64,000 nt of DNA from Martelella mediterranea (GTDB lineage Bacteria; Pseudomonadota; Alphaproteobacteria; Rhizobiales; Rhizobiaceae). The stretch covers positions 124,001 through 188,000 of the forward strand of contig NZ_JAINWJ010000004.1 in assembly GCF_021021415.1 (NCBI RefSeq), written 5' to 3'. The position numbers were made by a program, and so were the translations under genes. Below are positions 29,461 through 37,269 of the stretch, one piece after another. Each line of letters begins with the position of its first letter. Position 1 is the first letter of the stretch. The notes beneath the pieces are model-generated. The model did not search any database. It was given only the letters and a program-made list of their open reading frames with translations, and was not told the origin of the DNA.

Positions 29461-30492
29461 TCAGGCGGATCGTCGCATCATAAGGGTCGAGCGAATCTGC
29501 TTTCGGCGCGGCACTACCTTCACGCCAAGCGCCTGGGTTTCGATGACTTCGATGAGTTGTTGCACGGTTTCGGAGGCGATTGTCTCGGTGTCCTGAGCGG
29601 TGGTTGTCAGCGACGGCCAGAAATACTGGCTGAGGGGATGGTCGTCATGTCCGGCGACGCGAATATCGTCATCCCGTTCCCGACCGACCTTCAGTCCGGC
29701 CTCGCAGGCGGCGGAAATAACGCCGAAGGCGATGCGGTCATTGGAGCAAAGCAGGGTTTTGCCCGGCAGGCCATTTGCCAGAAGCCGTTGCATCTGCTCG
29801 CGGCCCAGGCGCTCCATATCCCATGAGACCTCGGAATCGAAATCCACGATCAGCGGCTCGTGCCCTTCGGCTTTCATGGCCTGGCGGTAGGCATTCTGCC
29901 GGATCAGCACATTGTCGGTAAGGTGCGGCCCCTCTATCAGCACGGGCGGCTCGCCGGAACGGCAGAGATACTGGACCATGGCTCTCATGCCAAAATCATG
30001 GTCGTTGCTGACGAACGGCACATCGTCGCCCATCGGCACATCGAAGCTGACAACCGGGATCTCACTCTTCAAACGATCGAAAACGCCCGGCCGCGATTGG
30101 TTGCCCAGAGGGGCGACGATGACGCCGGCCACCTTGAAGTCGAGCATTCGCTGGACGGCCTCTTCCTCAAGGTCGGCTGCCGTCTTGGATGAAATCAGGA
30201 TTGGCCGCATGTCGCTGCCGCGCAGGGCGGTTTCGATGTGGGACGTGAACTTGGCAAAGAACGGGTCGTAGATTGTCGGCACGATAATGCCGACATTGAT
30301 GGCCATCTTGCTGCTGAGGTGACGCACAAACGAGTTCGGCTCGAAATCGGACTGCTTCAGGACCGCCTCAATACGCCGGCGGGTCACCGGTTTGACGTCC
30401 AGCGGATTGTTGAAATATTTCGCGATCGTAGGTCGCGATACGCCACAGGCCTTGGCGAAATCTTCCATAGACTTAAAGGTTTTGCCCGCCAT
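29461..30492 (-). CDS. LacI-family transcriptional regulator
   Basis: A 343-residue regulator with N-terminal HTH ('EDFAKACGVSRPTIAKYFNN', about 9-28), hinge-like 'RHLSSKMAINVGIIVPTIYDP' (split) and a periplasmic-binding-protein-like sensor with 'VAGHDDHPLSQYF'. It is convergent with the esterase gene and closes the carbohydrate cluster. ATG 30492 follows GGGAAGAGGGC. It is the natural candidate to bind the AT-rich palindromes at 24.6, 27.3 and 30.56 kb. Confidence 0.9.
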   Translation of the reverse strand: MAGKTFKSMEDFAKACGVSRPTIAKYFNNPLDVKPVTRRRIEAVLKQSDFEPNSFVRHLSSKMAINVGIIVPTIYDPFFAKFTSHIETALRGSDMRPILISSKTAADLEEEAVQRMLDFKVAGVIVAPLGNQSRPGVFDRLKSEIPVVSFDVPMGDDVPFVSNDHDFGMRAMVQYLCRSGEPPVLIEGPHLTDNVLIRQNAYRQAMKAEGHEPLIVDFDSEVSWDMERLGREQMQRLLANGLPGKTLLCSNDRIAFGVISAACEAGLKVGRERDDDIRVAGHDDHPLSQYFWPSLTTTAQDTETIASETVQQLIEVIETQALGVKVVPRRKQIRSTLMMRRSA

Positions 30493-30852
30493 GCCCTCTT
30501 CCCGGTGCATCCTCGCTTCGATTGAACGCTTCTACACTGGAGCAGCGAAGTTTACAAATTTCACATATTGAAAAATAGTCAGTTCGCGCTGGCGACGTTC
30601 CAGCGCGCTGTGATCCTTGATGGTGCAGGTCGATAGAACACGGCCCATATGCGCTTCAAGAGAAGAAAACGTCACCGCGTTGAAAAAGCGGATCAGCCCA
30701 GCCCGGCGCGAACACCTTCCGCAGTGATGCCGCCGGCGACACCGCTCCTGTGATCGCTACCGTCGCGGACCGTGAGGGACTTGCTTTCACTGCGGCCTTC
30801 ATGCACCGTCACGGCCTGTGATCTTTGAATCTGGCAGGCGGGGGAGGCGGCG
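30493..30852. other. Intergenic region upstream of lacI and of the HXXEE gene
   Basis: About 360 bases. The left part (30545-30580) is AT-rich and holds the operator-like half-site (AAATTTCACAT at 30556-30566) and likely the lacI promoter. The rest is GC-rich and shows no convincing gene; a 90-codon minus-strand reading frame there overlaps the HXXEE gene and lacks coding character. Confidence 0.4.
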
Positions 30853-31434
30853 ATGGTGGACTGGCTGGCAAGGCGATGGGTTACCGCGGCGCTGTTCATG
30901 GCGTGCGGTTTCATGGCGCTGGCACCGGCAATCTTCCTCGCCTTCTCCGGTTTCGTAACGCTCATCTATCTGCACCTGCCGATCTACATGTTTCATCAAT
31001 TCGAGGAACATGAGGGAGACCGGTTCCGTCGCTTCGCGAATGAGCGGCTGTTCGGCGGGAAAGACGTGTTGCGCCCGGTCGACGTCCTCGTGGTCAATCT
31101 GCCGATTGTCTGGGGGGTTAACCTGTTCGCATTCTATGCCGCGCTGTTGCTGTGGCCGGCAGCGGCCCTCGTGGCGCCCTATCTTCTCTTCGTCAACGCC
31201 GTGCTGCATATCGTGACCACGCTGCGGCTGCGGTGCTACAATCCCGGCCTCGTTACCGCGATCGTGCTGTTCCTGCCGCTGAGCGTCGCCACCCTTTTGA
31301 GCGCGCGCGCGATGTCGGGCATCACGATCCTGGATCACGCTTTCGGCCTTGCTGCGGCGCTCGCCATCCATCTCGCCATCATGGCGCAGTCCGGCTGGCG
31401 CTACCGCCATGCGGCGGGCGCGGTGAAGACCTGA
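30853..31434 (+). CDS. HXXEE-domain membrane protein
   Basis: A 193-residue polytopic protein with five or six helices. The motif 'MFHQFEEHEG' provides the H-x2-E-E signature that names the family; its role is unknown. GGGGGAGGCGGCG precedes the ATG. Not in an obvious operon. Confidence 0.75.
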   Translation: MVDWLARRWVTAALFMACGFMALAPAIFLAFSGFVTLIYLHLPIYMFHQFEEHEGDRFRRFANERLFGGKDVLRPVDVLVVNLPIVWGVNLFAFYAALLLWPAAALVAPYLLFVNAVLHIVTTLRLRCYNPGLVTAIVLFLPLSVATLLSARAMSGITILDHAFGLAAALAIHLAIMAQSGWRYRHAAGAVKT

Positions 31435-31652
31435 CGGTTTCACATCACCGCGCATGCCGGCCGTGCATCGAAAATCTCCTGTCAGTCATCCTGGAGACCA
31501 GTCGCATAGCATCGGCAATGCGACGATTACGACACGGACAAGGGCAGGCGCGCGGGCAAATGCCGCTGTCGCAAAACTGAAACAGCTCTCTGGTTAGGTG
31601 CGCGTTGCCTATCGCCAATGTGATTCCGCAATCGCGGAAACCGGAGTTTTTG

Positions 31653-34600
31653 ATGTCCCGTTCGCCCCATTCCCGCATGTCTTCCATCCGAAACAGACGC
31701 ACGCTGTTCATGCTGAGCGCCAGCGTCTTCGTGCTGGGCGGCCTGTCTCTCATGGCGACGGCCGAGGCCGCGGATTTCACCGTTCCGCCGGCTTCCGGTT
31801 CGCAGACCGTTTCGGGGGATGACAGGGGCGTGATCGAAAGCGGCGCGACGCTCACGGCGACGGACGCTCAGGCGATCCTCTGGGACGGTTCGGCGACCGG
31901 CGGCGGTATTTCCATCATCAATAACGGCACGATTGACGGCAAGAAGGAACGGGCCATCGACACCGAAGACGATGTCAGCGGGCGTTTTGCGCTCACCAAT
32001 AATGGCACGATCAAATCGAAGAAAGCCGATGCCTTCCGCGTCGACAGCGCGCTGGAAAACGGCACGGTGATTGTCGACAATTCCGGCATCATCACCACGG
32101 ATGGCGGTCAGGCGCTCGATTTCAACAGCGCTACGTCCGAAAGCGCGGCCGTCGGCATCACCAACCGCGCCGACGCGACGATCACCTCCAGCGACACCGA
32201 TGCCATCCGTCTGGGGGCCGGCACCATCACGCTCGTCAATGACGGCACGATTTCGACAACGAAATCGGACAAGCGCGCCATTTCCTTTGACGACGACGAG
32301 AATTTCGAGACTCTCTCTTCCTTCGCGCTGACCAATGGCGTTTCCGGCGTGATCACCGCCACCGATGACGCGTTGAAGATCAAGGCGGACAAGGACAGCA
32401 GCCACGCAGCCTCGATTACCATCGACAATGCCGGCGAGATCTCGTCCTCCGATGGCGGTCAGGCGCTCGACCTTGCCGATATCATCGCCGCCGGTTCGAC
32501 CATCACCATCACGAACAGGCAGAGCGGCACGATCTCGGCCGCCGACAATGACGGCATCAAGGCCGGCAACGGCACCATTGTCGACAATTACGGACTGATC
32601 CGCAGCGATTATGCCGAGGGAGAGGCAAGCGATCAGAACAACAGCGCAATCAAGCTCGATAATGAAGATGCCGACGGCATGGCGCTCACCGTCAACAATT
32701 ATGCCGGCGCGACGATTACCGGCGCCTATCATGGCGTCAAGGCTTCCGGTGAGAACGATGTGCTGATCGTCACCAATGCCGCTGGCGGCACGATCGAGGG
32801 CCGCAACGGTTCCGGGGTGAATTCCAACGGCTCGGGCAGCATCGTCAATTACGGCCTGATCTCCGGCACGTTCGACCCGGCCGCCGATTTCGGCGACGGC
32901 GACGGCGTCGATTTCGACCATCGCGGCGAGTTCTACAATTACGGCCAGATTCTCGGCCTCGGCTCCAAGGGCACCAAGGGGGGCGAGACCAAGCCCTCGA
33001 CCAGCGAGGCGATCGCGACCGGCGGCGGCATCATCGTCAACGGCAGCGCGGATTACACCGGGGCGCTGATTTCCGGCGCGGATAACGGCATTCTCGACGA
33101 CAACAGCAATAATGGCGACGCTTATGCCGCCTTGACCGTCACCAATTACGGCACGATCGAAGGCAAGGACGGCTTCGGCATCAAGATGGTCAACGACGCC
33201 GGCACGTTCGGCAATACGGTGATCAATTACGGCGCCATCAAGGGCACCGAATACGCCGTTTCGATGGGCAATGGCGATGACCGCTTCGTCTATCAGGCCG
33301 GCAGCAGCGTGACTGGCTATGTCGATGCCGAAGGCGGGACCGACACGTTCGAATTCGGCGCGCGCGACGGCGCCTTCGATCTCGGCCTTCTCGGCAGCAC
33401 TGCCACCTATCGCAATTTCGAGGCGCTTGCTTTCGCTTCTGGCTCGAACTGGACCCTGTCCGGCGAGACCGCAATCGCGTCCGCCATGACGCTTTCCGGT
33501 GCGACGCTCAGGCTTGACGGGTCGCTTGCCAATATTGCTCTCGATATGGGTGCGGGCGCGTGGCTTGCGGGCAATGGCACGATCGGCGACCTGACGGTTG
33601 GCGACGGCGCGACCGTCTCTCCTGGCAATTCCATCGGCCTGATCAATGTGGCCGGCGACGTCAGCTTCGCGCCCGGTTCGACGCTGATCATCGAAACCGA
33701 TGGCATGTCGGGCGCGGCCGATCTCGTCGCGGCCACCGGCAGCGCAACGCTTTCGGGCGGAAACCTGTCGCTGATGATGGCCGATCCGGCCGCCAACTGG
33801 AGCAACGCATACACCGTGCTGACGGCAGATGGCGGCGTGTCCGGAAGCTTCGACAACGTGTCCTCCAATGCTGGCTCGATCTTCCTTGCGACCGGGATCG
33901 ATTATGGCGCGACCGTCGTGACCGTTCAGATGGCGCGCAACAATGTCGCCTTTGCCGACTACGCGGTAACGGCCAATGAAAGGGCCGCCGCCAACGCACT
34001 CGACGCCCTGCCGCAATCGAGCGCGCTCTACGGCGCGGTCGTGGTTCAGGATGGCGCCGGCGCGACGGAAGCCTTTGATGCATTGTCCGGAGACATTCAC
34101 GCCAGCCTCAAGACCGGCCTGATCGAGGACAGCCGTTATGTCCGCGCCGCGGCTTTCTCGCGCCTTGATGACGCCGTGGGCGCGCCGGGTTTCTGGCTGC
34201 AGCCCTTCGGCGGCTGGGGCACGACGGATGGCGACGGCAATGCGAGCGGGCTTGACCGCAGCACCGGCGGCGTCCTCGGCGGTGGCGATTTTGCGCTTGG
34301 CGACACGGCCCGCGCCGGCATCGTCGCCGGCTATCAATCTTCGCGCTATGAGGAAGACGGCAGCGACGCGAAGGCGACAGCCGATACCTTCCTGCTCGGC
34401 GTCTATGGCGGCGGCGAATGGCAGGGCTTCGGCCTCAGCGCCGGCGCGGCCTATGGCTGGTCGACGGTCGATACCGCCCGCACGGCGGCATTTCCGGGCT
34501 TTTCGGAATACCTTTCCGGTTCGACCGATGCGGGCACGGCGCAGATCTTCGGCGAGGCCAGCTACCAATTCGACATGGGTGCGGCGACGCTTCAGCCCTT

Positions 34601-35027
34601 CGCCAATCTCGCCTATGTGAACCTTCACACCGACGGCTATTCGGAGACCGGTGGCGCGGCGGCGCTTTCCGTCGCATCCGGCGATACCGACACCACGTTC
34701 TCGACGCTCGGCCTTCGCGCGTCCACCGATTTCGATATTTCCAATGGCGGCTCCGCCAGTCTTTCCGGCATGATCGGCTGGCGTCATGCCTTCGGCACAA
34801 CGGTGCCCAACGCCGCGAACAGCTTTGCCGGTGGCATGCCGTTTGTCGTCGACGGCGCGCCGATTGCCGAAAACGCTGCGGTCGTCGAGGCCGGCCTCGA
34901 TTTCGACCTCGGCGCCTTCGGCAAGGACGGCAAGGGGCGGGCCGCGCTCGGTGTGTTCTACGCCGGCCAGTTCGGCGACGGCTCCAGCGACAATTCGGTT
35001 CAGGGCCGGCTCACGCTCACCTTCTGA
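31653..35027 (+). CDS. Autotransporter (type Va secreted, beta-barrel) protein
   Basis: A 1124-residue protein with an extended signal peptide (about 1-38, cleavage after 'MATAEA'). The long passenger (about 40-830) is built of beta-helix-like repeats 'xxNNGTIxx', 'ITNRxxATIxxxDxDAI' and 'NYGxIxG' patterns, including two near-identical 'DGGQALD' blocks. A C-terminal autotransporter barrel (about 840-1124) starts near 'GFWLQPFGGWGTTDGDGNAS' and ends in 'GRLTLTF', with the terminal Phe needed for outer-membrane insertion. It is a likely surface adhesin. Start at ATG 31653 (GGAG upstream); an in-frame TTG at 31605 is less likely. Confidence 0.9.
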   Translation: MSRSPHSRMSSIRNRRTLFMLSASVFVLGGLSLMATAEAADFTVPPASGSQTVSGDDRGVIESGATLTATDAQAILWDGSATGGGISIINNGTIDGKKERAIDTEDDVSGRFALTNNGTIKSKKADAFRVDSALENGTVIVDNSGIITTDGGQALDFNSATSESAAVGITNRADATITSSDTDAIRLGAGTITLVNDGTISTTKSDKRAISFDDDENFETLSSFALTNGVSGVITATDDALKIKADKDSSHAASITIDNAGEISSSDGGQALDLADIIAAGSTITITNRQSGTISAADNDGIKAGNGTIVDNYGLIRSDYAEGEASDQNNSAIKLDNEDADGMALTVNNYAGATITGAYHGVKASGENDVLIVTNAAGGTIEGRNGSGVNSNGSGSIVNYGLISGTFDPAADFGDGDGVDFDHRGEFYNYGQILGLGSKGTKGGETKPSTSEAIATGGGIIVNGSADYTGALISGADNGILDDNSNNGDAYAALTVTNYGTIEGKDGFGIKMVNDAGTFGNTVINYGAIKGTEYAVSMGNGDDRFVYQAGSSVTGYVDAEGGTDTFEFGARDGAFDLGLLGSTATYRNFEALAFASGSNWTLSGETAIASAMTLSGATLRLDGSLANIALDMGAGAWLAGNGTIGDLTVGDGATVSPGNSIGLINVAGDVSFAPGSTLIIETDGMSGAADLVAATGSATLSGGNLSLMMADPAANWSNAYTVLTADGGVSGSFDNVSSNAGSIFLATGIDYGATVVTVQMARNNVAFADYAVTANERAAANALDALPQSSALYGAVVVQDGAGATEAFDALSGDIHASLKTGLIEDSRYVRAAAFSRLDDAVGAPGFWLQPFGGWGTTDGDGNASGLDRSTGGVLGGGDFALGDTARAGIVAGYQSSRYEEDGSDAKATADTFLLGVYGGGEWQGFGLSAGAAYGWSTVDTARTAAFPGFSEYLSGSTDAGTAQIFGEASYQFDMGAATLQPFANLAYVNLHTDGYSETGGAAALSVASGDTDTTFSTLGLRASTDFDISNGGSASLSGMIGWRHAFGTTVPNAANSFAGGMPFVVDGAPIAENAAVVEAGLDFDLGAFGKDGKGRAALGVFYAGQFGDGSSDNSVQGRLTLTF

Positions 35028-35128
35028 GGCGGAGGCCCTTCGGTTCTGATTGCGCGGCACGGCGGATCGTTGGGGGCGCGACCGATCATGCCAGAACACT
35101 TTCGACAATACGCTCAAGCTTTTCGGAG

Positions 35129-35149
35129 ATGGCCGCCACGTGCGGCCAT
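35129..35149 (+). terminator. Likely terminator after the autotransporter gene
   Basis: ATGGCCGC (35129-35136) pairs with GCGGCCAT (35142-35149), loop of five, followed by TGTCTTGCTGT. This is a moderate rho-independent terminator about 100 bases past the stop. Confidence 0.55.
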
Positions 35150-35280
35150 TGTCTTGCTGTCTGGAAAATGAGGGCTATTCAGCGACCGTCCGCGCCTGAA
35201 CGCCTGCCATTTGCGTATCGAATGACGGAAAGCTATTGAAATAACAGCGATAGCAAACAAGACTTTTGGGTGGAGCCGCG

Positions 35281-36198
35281 ATGACCTTCGAGCAATTGCG
35301 CATCTTTGTCGAAGTGGCCGAGCGGCAGCATGTCACGCAGGCCGCGCAGGCGCTCAACATCGCCCAGTCCGCAGCCAGCCACGCGATCGCCCAGCTCGAG
35401 GCGCGCTATGATGTGCAGCTTTTCTACCGCGTCGGGCGGCGGATCGAGCTGTCCGAGGCCGGCCGGGCGCTGCTCACCGAGGCGAGCGCGATCCTCGGTC
35501 AGGTGGAGCGCGCCGAACTGGCGCTGAGCGAGTTCAGCACGCTGTTGCGCGGGACGCTGCAGGTCGAGGCGAGCCAGACGATTGCAAGCTACTGGTTGCC
35601 GGCACGGCTTGCCGCATTCCGTCGCACCCATCCCGGCATCAACCTGCGCATGAAGATCGAGAACACCCAGCAGGTCGCCGAGGCGGTGCTGACCGGGGCC
35701 GTGGAGCTTGGTTTTGTCGAGGACGAGGTTGCGCATCCGCAGCTTGTCTGTCACCCCGTCGCAGCCGACCGGCTGATCGTCGTCGTCGCGCCCGAGCACC
35801 CCTGGGCGGGGCTGAAGCGGCTTGACCCCGTCAAGATGTCGGAAAGCAGTTGGGTGCGGCGCGAGACCGGCTCGGGCACGCGGTCCGCCTTCGAGCATGC
35901 CGCTCTCGCCATGGGCGCGGATGTGGCCGGCTTCCGCATCGCGATGGAACTGCCGTCCAACGAGGCGGTGCGCGCGGCGGTTGAGGCCGGGCTCGGGGCG
36001 GCCGCGATGTCGGCTTCGGTTGCGGCGCCCAGCCTGGAGGCGGGATTGCTGCATCACGTCCCGATCGAATTGCCGGAACGCCAGTTCCTGGCCCTGCGTC
36101 TTGCAGCCCGCCGCCCGACCCGCGCCGTGACGGCGTTCCTGAACCAGTTGGGCATTGTCGAGCCGATCAGCGGCGCGGAAGCCGAAAGACAGGTTTGA
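35281..36198 (+). CDS. LysR-family regulator upstream of sulfite dehydrogenase locus
   Basis: A 305-residue LysR protein with HTH 'MTFEQLRIFVEVAERQHVTQ' and 'AQSAASHAIAQLE', and an effector domain with 'VEASQTIASYWLPARLAAFR' and 'RETGSGTRSAFEHA'. It is clearly a paralogue of the LysR at 60026, which flanks yeiH (same 'SQTIASYWLP' and 'SNEAV' segments), and recalls CysL-like regulators of sulfite metabolism. GCTAT-N13-ATAGC (35232-35254) upstream is a possible autoregulatory site. GGGTGGAG precedes ATG 35281. Confidence 0.88.
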   Translation: MTFEQLRIFVEVAERQHVTQAAQALNIAQSAASHAIAQLEARYDVQLFYRVGRRIELSEAGRALLTEASAILGQVERAELALSEFSTLLRGTLQVEASQTIASYWLPARLAAFRRTHPGINLRMKIENTQQVAEAVLTGAVELGFVEDEVAHPQLVCHPVAADRLIVVVAPEHPWAGLKRLDPVKMSESSWVRRETGSGTRSAFEHAALAMGADVAGFRIAMELPSNEAVRAAVEAGLGAAAMSASVAAPSLEAGLLHHVPIELPERQFLALRLAARRPTRAVTAFLNQLGIVEPISGAEAERQV

Positions 36199-36429
36199 GC
36201 TTTCGGCCTGACCATGGATCATGGGCGAAAAGGCGGATCTTGGTATTTTGCGAACCCGACGCAAGGTCGAACAATGGCGCGACGTCGTTGGTAACTGATC
36301 GCTGCACCGGCTTTCCTGTCCCTGATCCATCATGAATCCAGATTGAATGCATCCGATCAGAGTATTGGACCGTGTCGCCGGCCTTATCTACTTATGCGTT
36401 AACCGGAATTCCGGATGAGGAAGCCGACA

Positions 36430-36870
36430 ATGCGCAAGACCCGTGACGAAGGTATCAAACCTCAGGCCGAACATACGATCGAAAGCCCGGATGCGGGCAG
36501 CGCTTTGACCGGGCCGCAATTGCCGCCCCAGGGCCACGAGCCCGACTACCGCTTCACGCTTGCCAACGAAAGAACCTTCCTTGCCTGGGTGCGCACGGCG
36601 CTGGCGCTTCTGGCCGGCGCGGTGGGGCTGATGCATTTCGCCAAACCGCTGACCGGCCTCGACCCCGACAAGCTGTTCGGCATCGTGCTGGCTGCGGCCG
36701 GCCTTGTGGCGATCATCTATGCGACCTGGCGCTGGCACAACGTGCAGCGGGCCATGTCTCATGACGCGCCGCTGCCCGGCGGCACGGCCATCTGGTTCCT
36801 GTCCGGCCTCATCATCCTGTCCGGCAGTCTCGCCGGGATCACCGCACTTGTCACCGGAGGGCTGCTGTGA
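36430..36870 (+). CDS. DUF202 membrane protein (YidH-like)
   Basis: A 146-residue protein with a hydrophilic N-terminus (1-45) then 'FTLANERTFLAWVRTALALL', the DUF202 hallmark, and three helices. Function unknown. ATG 36430 is preferred over 36415 because GAGGA lies upstream at proper spacing. It is followed 18 bases later by a second DUF202 gene, like the yidH-yidG pair of enterics. Confidence 0.85.
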   Translation: MRKTRDEGIKPQAEHTIESPDAGSALTGPQLPPQGHEPDYRFTLANERTFLAWVRTALALLAGAVGLMHFAKPLTGLDPDKLFGIVLAAAGLVAIIYATWRWHNVQRAMSHDAPLPGGTAIWFLSGLIILSGSLAGITALVTGGLL

Positions 36871-36888
36871 TGCGGAAAGGACAGGCTC

Positions 36889-37215
36889 ATGAGCGAGCGC
36901 CTCATTCCGGGCCGACCCGGATTGCAGCCCGAGCGGACGGACCTCTCCTGGGTGCGCACCGCGCTGGTGGTGGCCATCGACGGCGGGTTGTTGCTTCTGC
37001 GCGAGGGCGGGTCGCCGGGCCTGCTGTCAATTCTTGGCGGCAGCTTCGCCATGGCGCTTGCCATCATGATGGTGCTGACCGGCATGAGACGCACGCGCCT
37101 GCTGCGCCTGCGTCCACTGCCGCATCACCTCGCGCCGCGACAAGAAGTGCTGATCACCGGCATCTCTGTCGCCTTGTTGGGAGCGCTCACGCTCCTGATG
37201 ATCGTCGTTCGCTGA
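36889..37215 (+). CDS. DUF202 membrane protein (YidG-like)
   Basis: A 108-residue protein with 'PGLQPERTDLSWVRTALVVA' (DUF202) and three helices. A strong ribosome site (GGAAAGGACAGGCTC) precedes its ATG. Probably forms a pair with the upstream YidH-like protein. Located 54 bases before soeA, so possibly part of the same transcript. Confidence 0.85.
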   Translation: MSERLIPGRPGLQPERTDLSWVRTALVVAIDGGLLLLREGGSPGLLSILGGSFAMALAIMMVLTGMRRTRLLRLRPLPHHLAPRQEVLITGISVALLGALTLLMIVVR

Positions 37216-37269
37216 CCACGGTGGCATTCCCATCGTTTCCGATCGTCCTCACCTTTGAAGGAGTCTCAG

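Noticed and set aside
19261-30492. Sulfoquinovose (sulfo-EMP) degradation as the role of the sugar cluster
   Set aside because: A PfkB kinase and class I aldolase are present, and SoeABC lies nearby, but no sulfoquinovosidase, YihS-type isomerase or YihU-type sulfolactaldehyde reductase is seen. The DCXR-like SDR fits polyol or ketose chemistry better.
31527-35117. A 1196-codon open frame antisense to the autotransporter
   Set aside because: It mirrors codon bias of the opposite gene (Arg/Gly/Ala/Ile-rich, no domain, no ribosome site), while the plus strand has a signal peptide, repeats and a barrel with terminal Phe. Long antisense frames are expected at this G+C.
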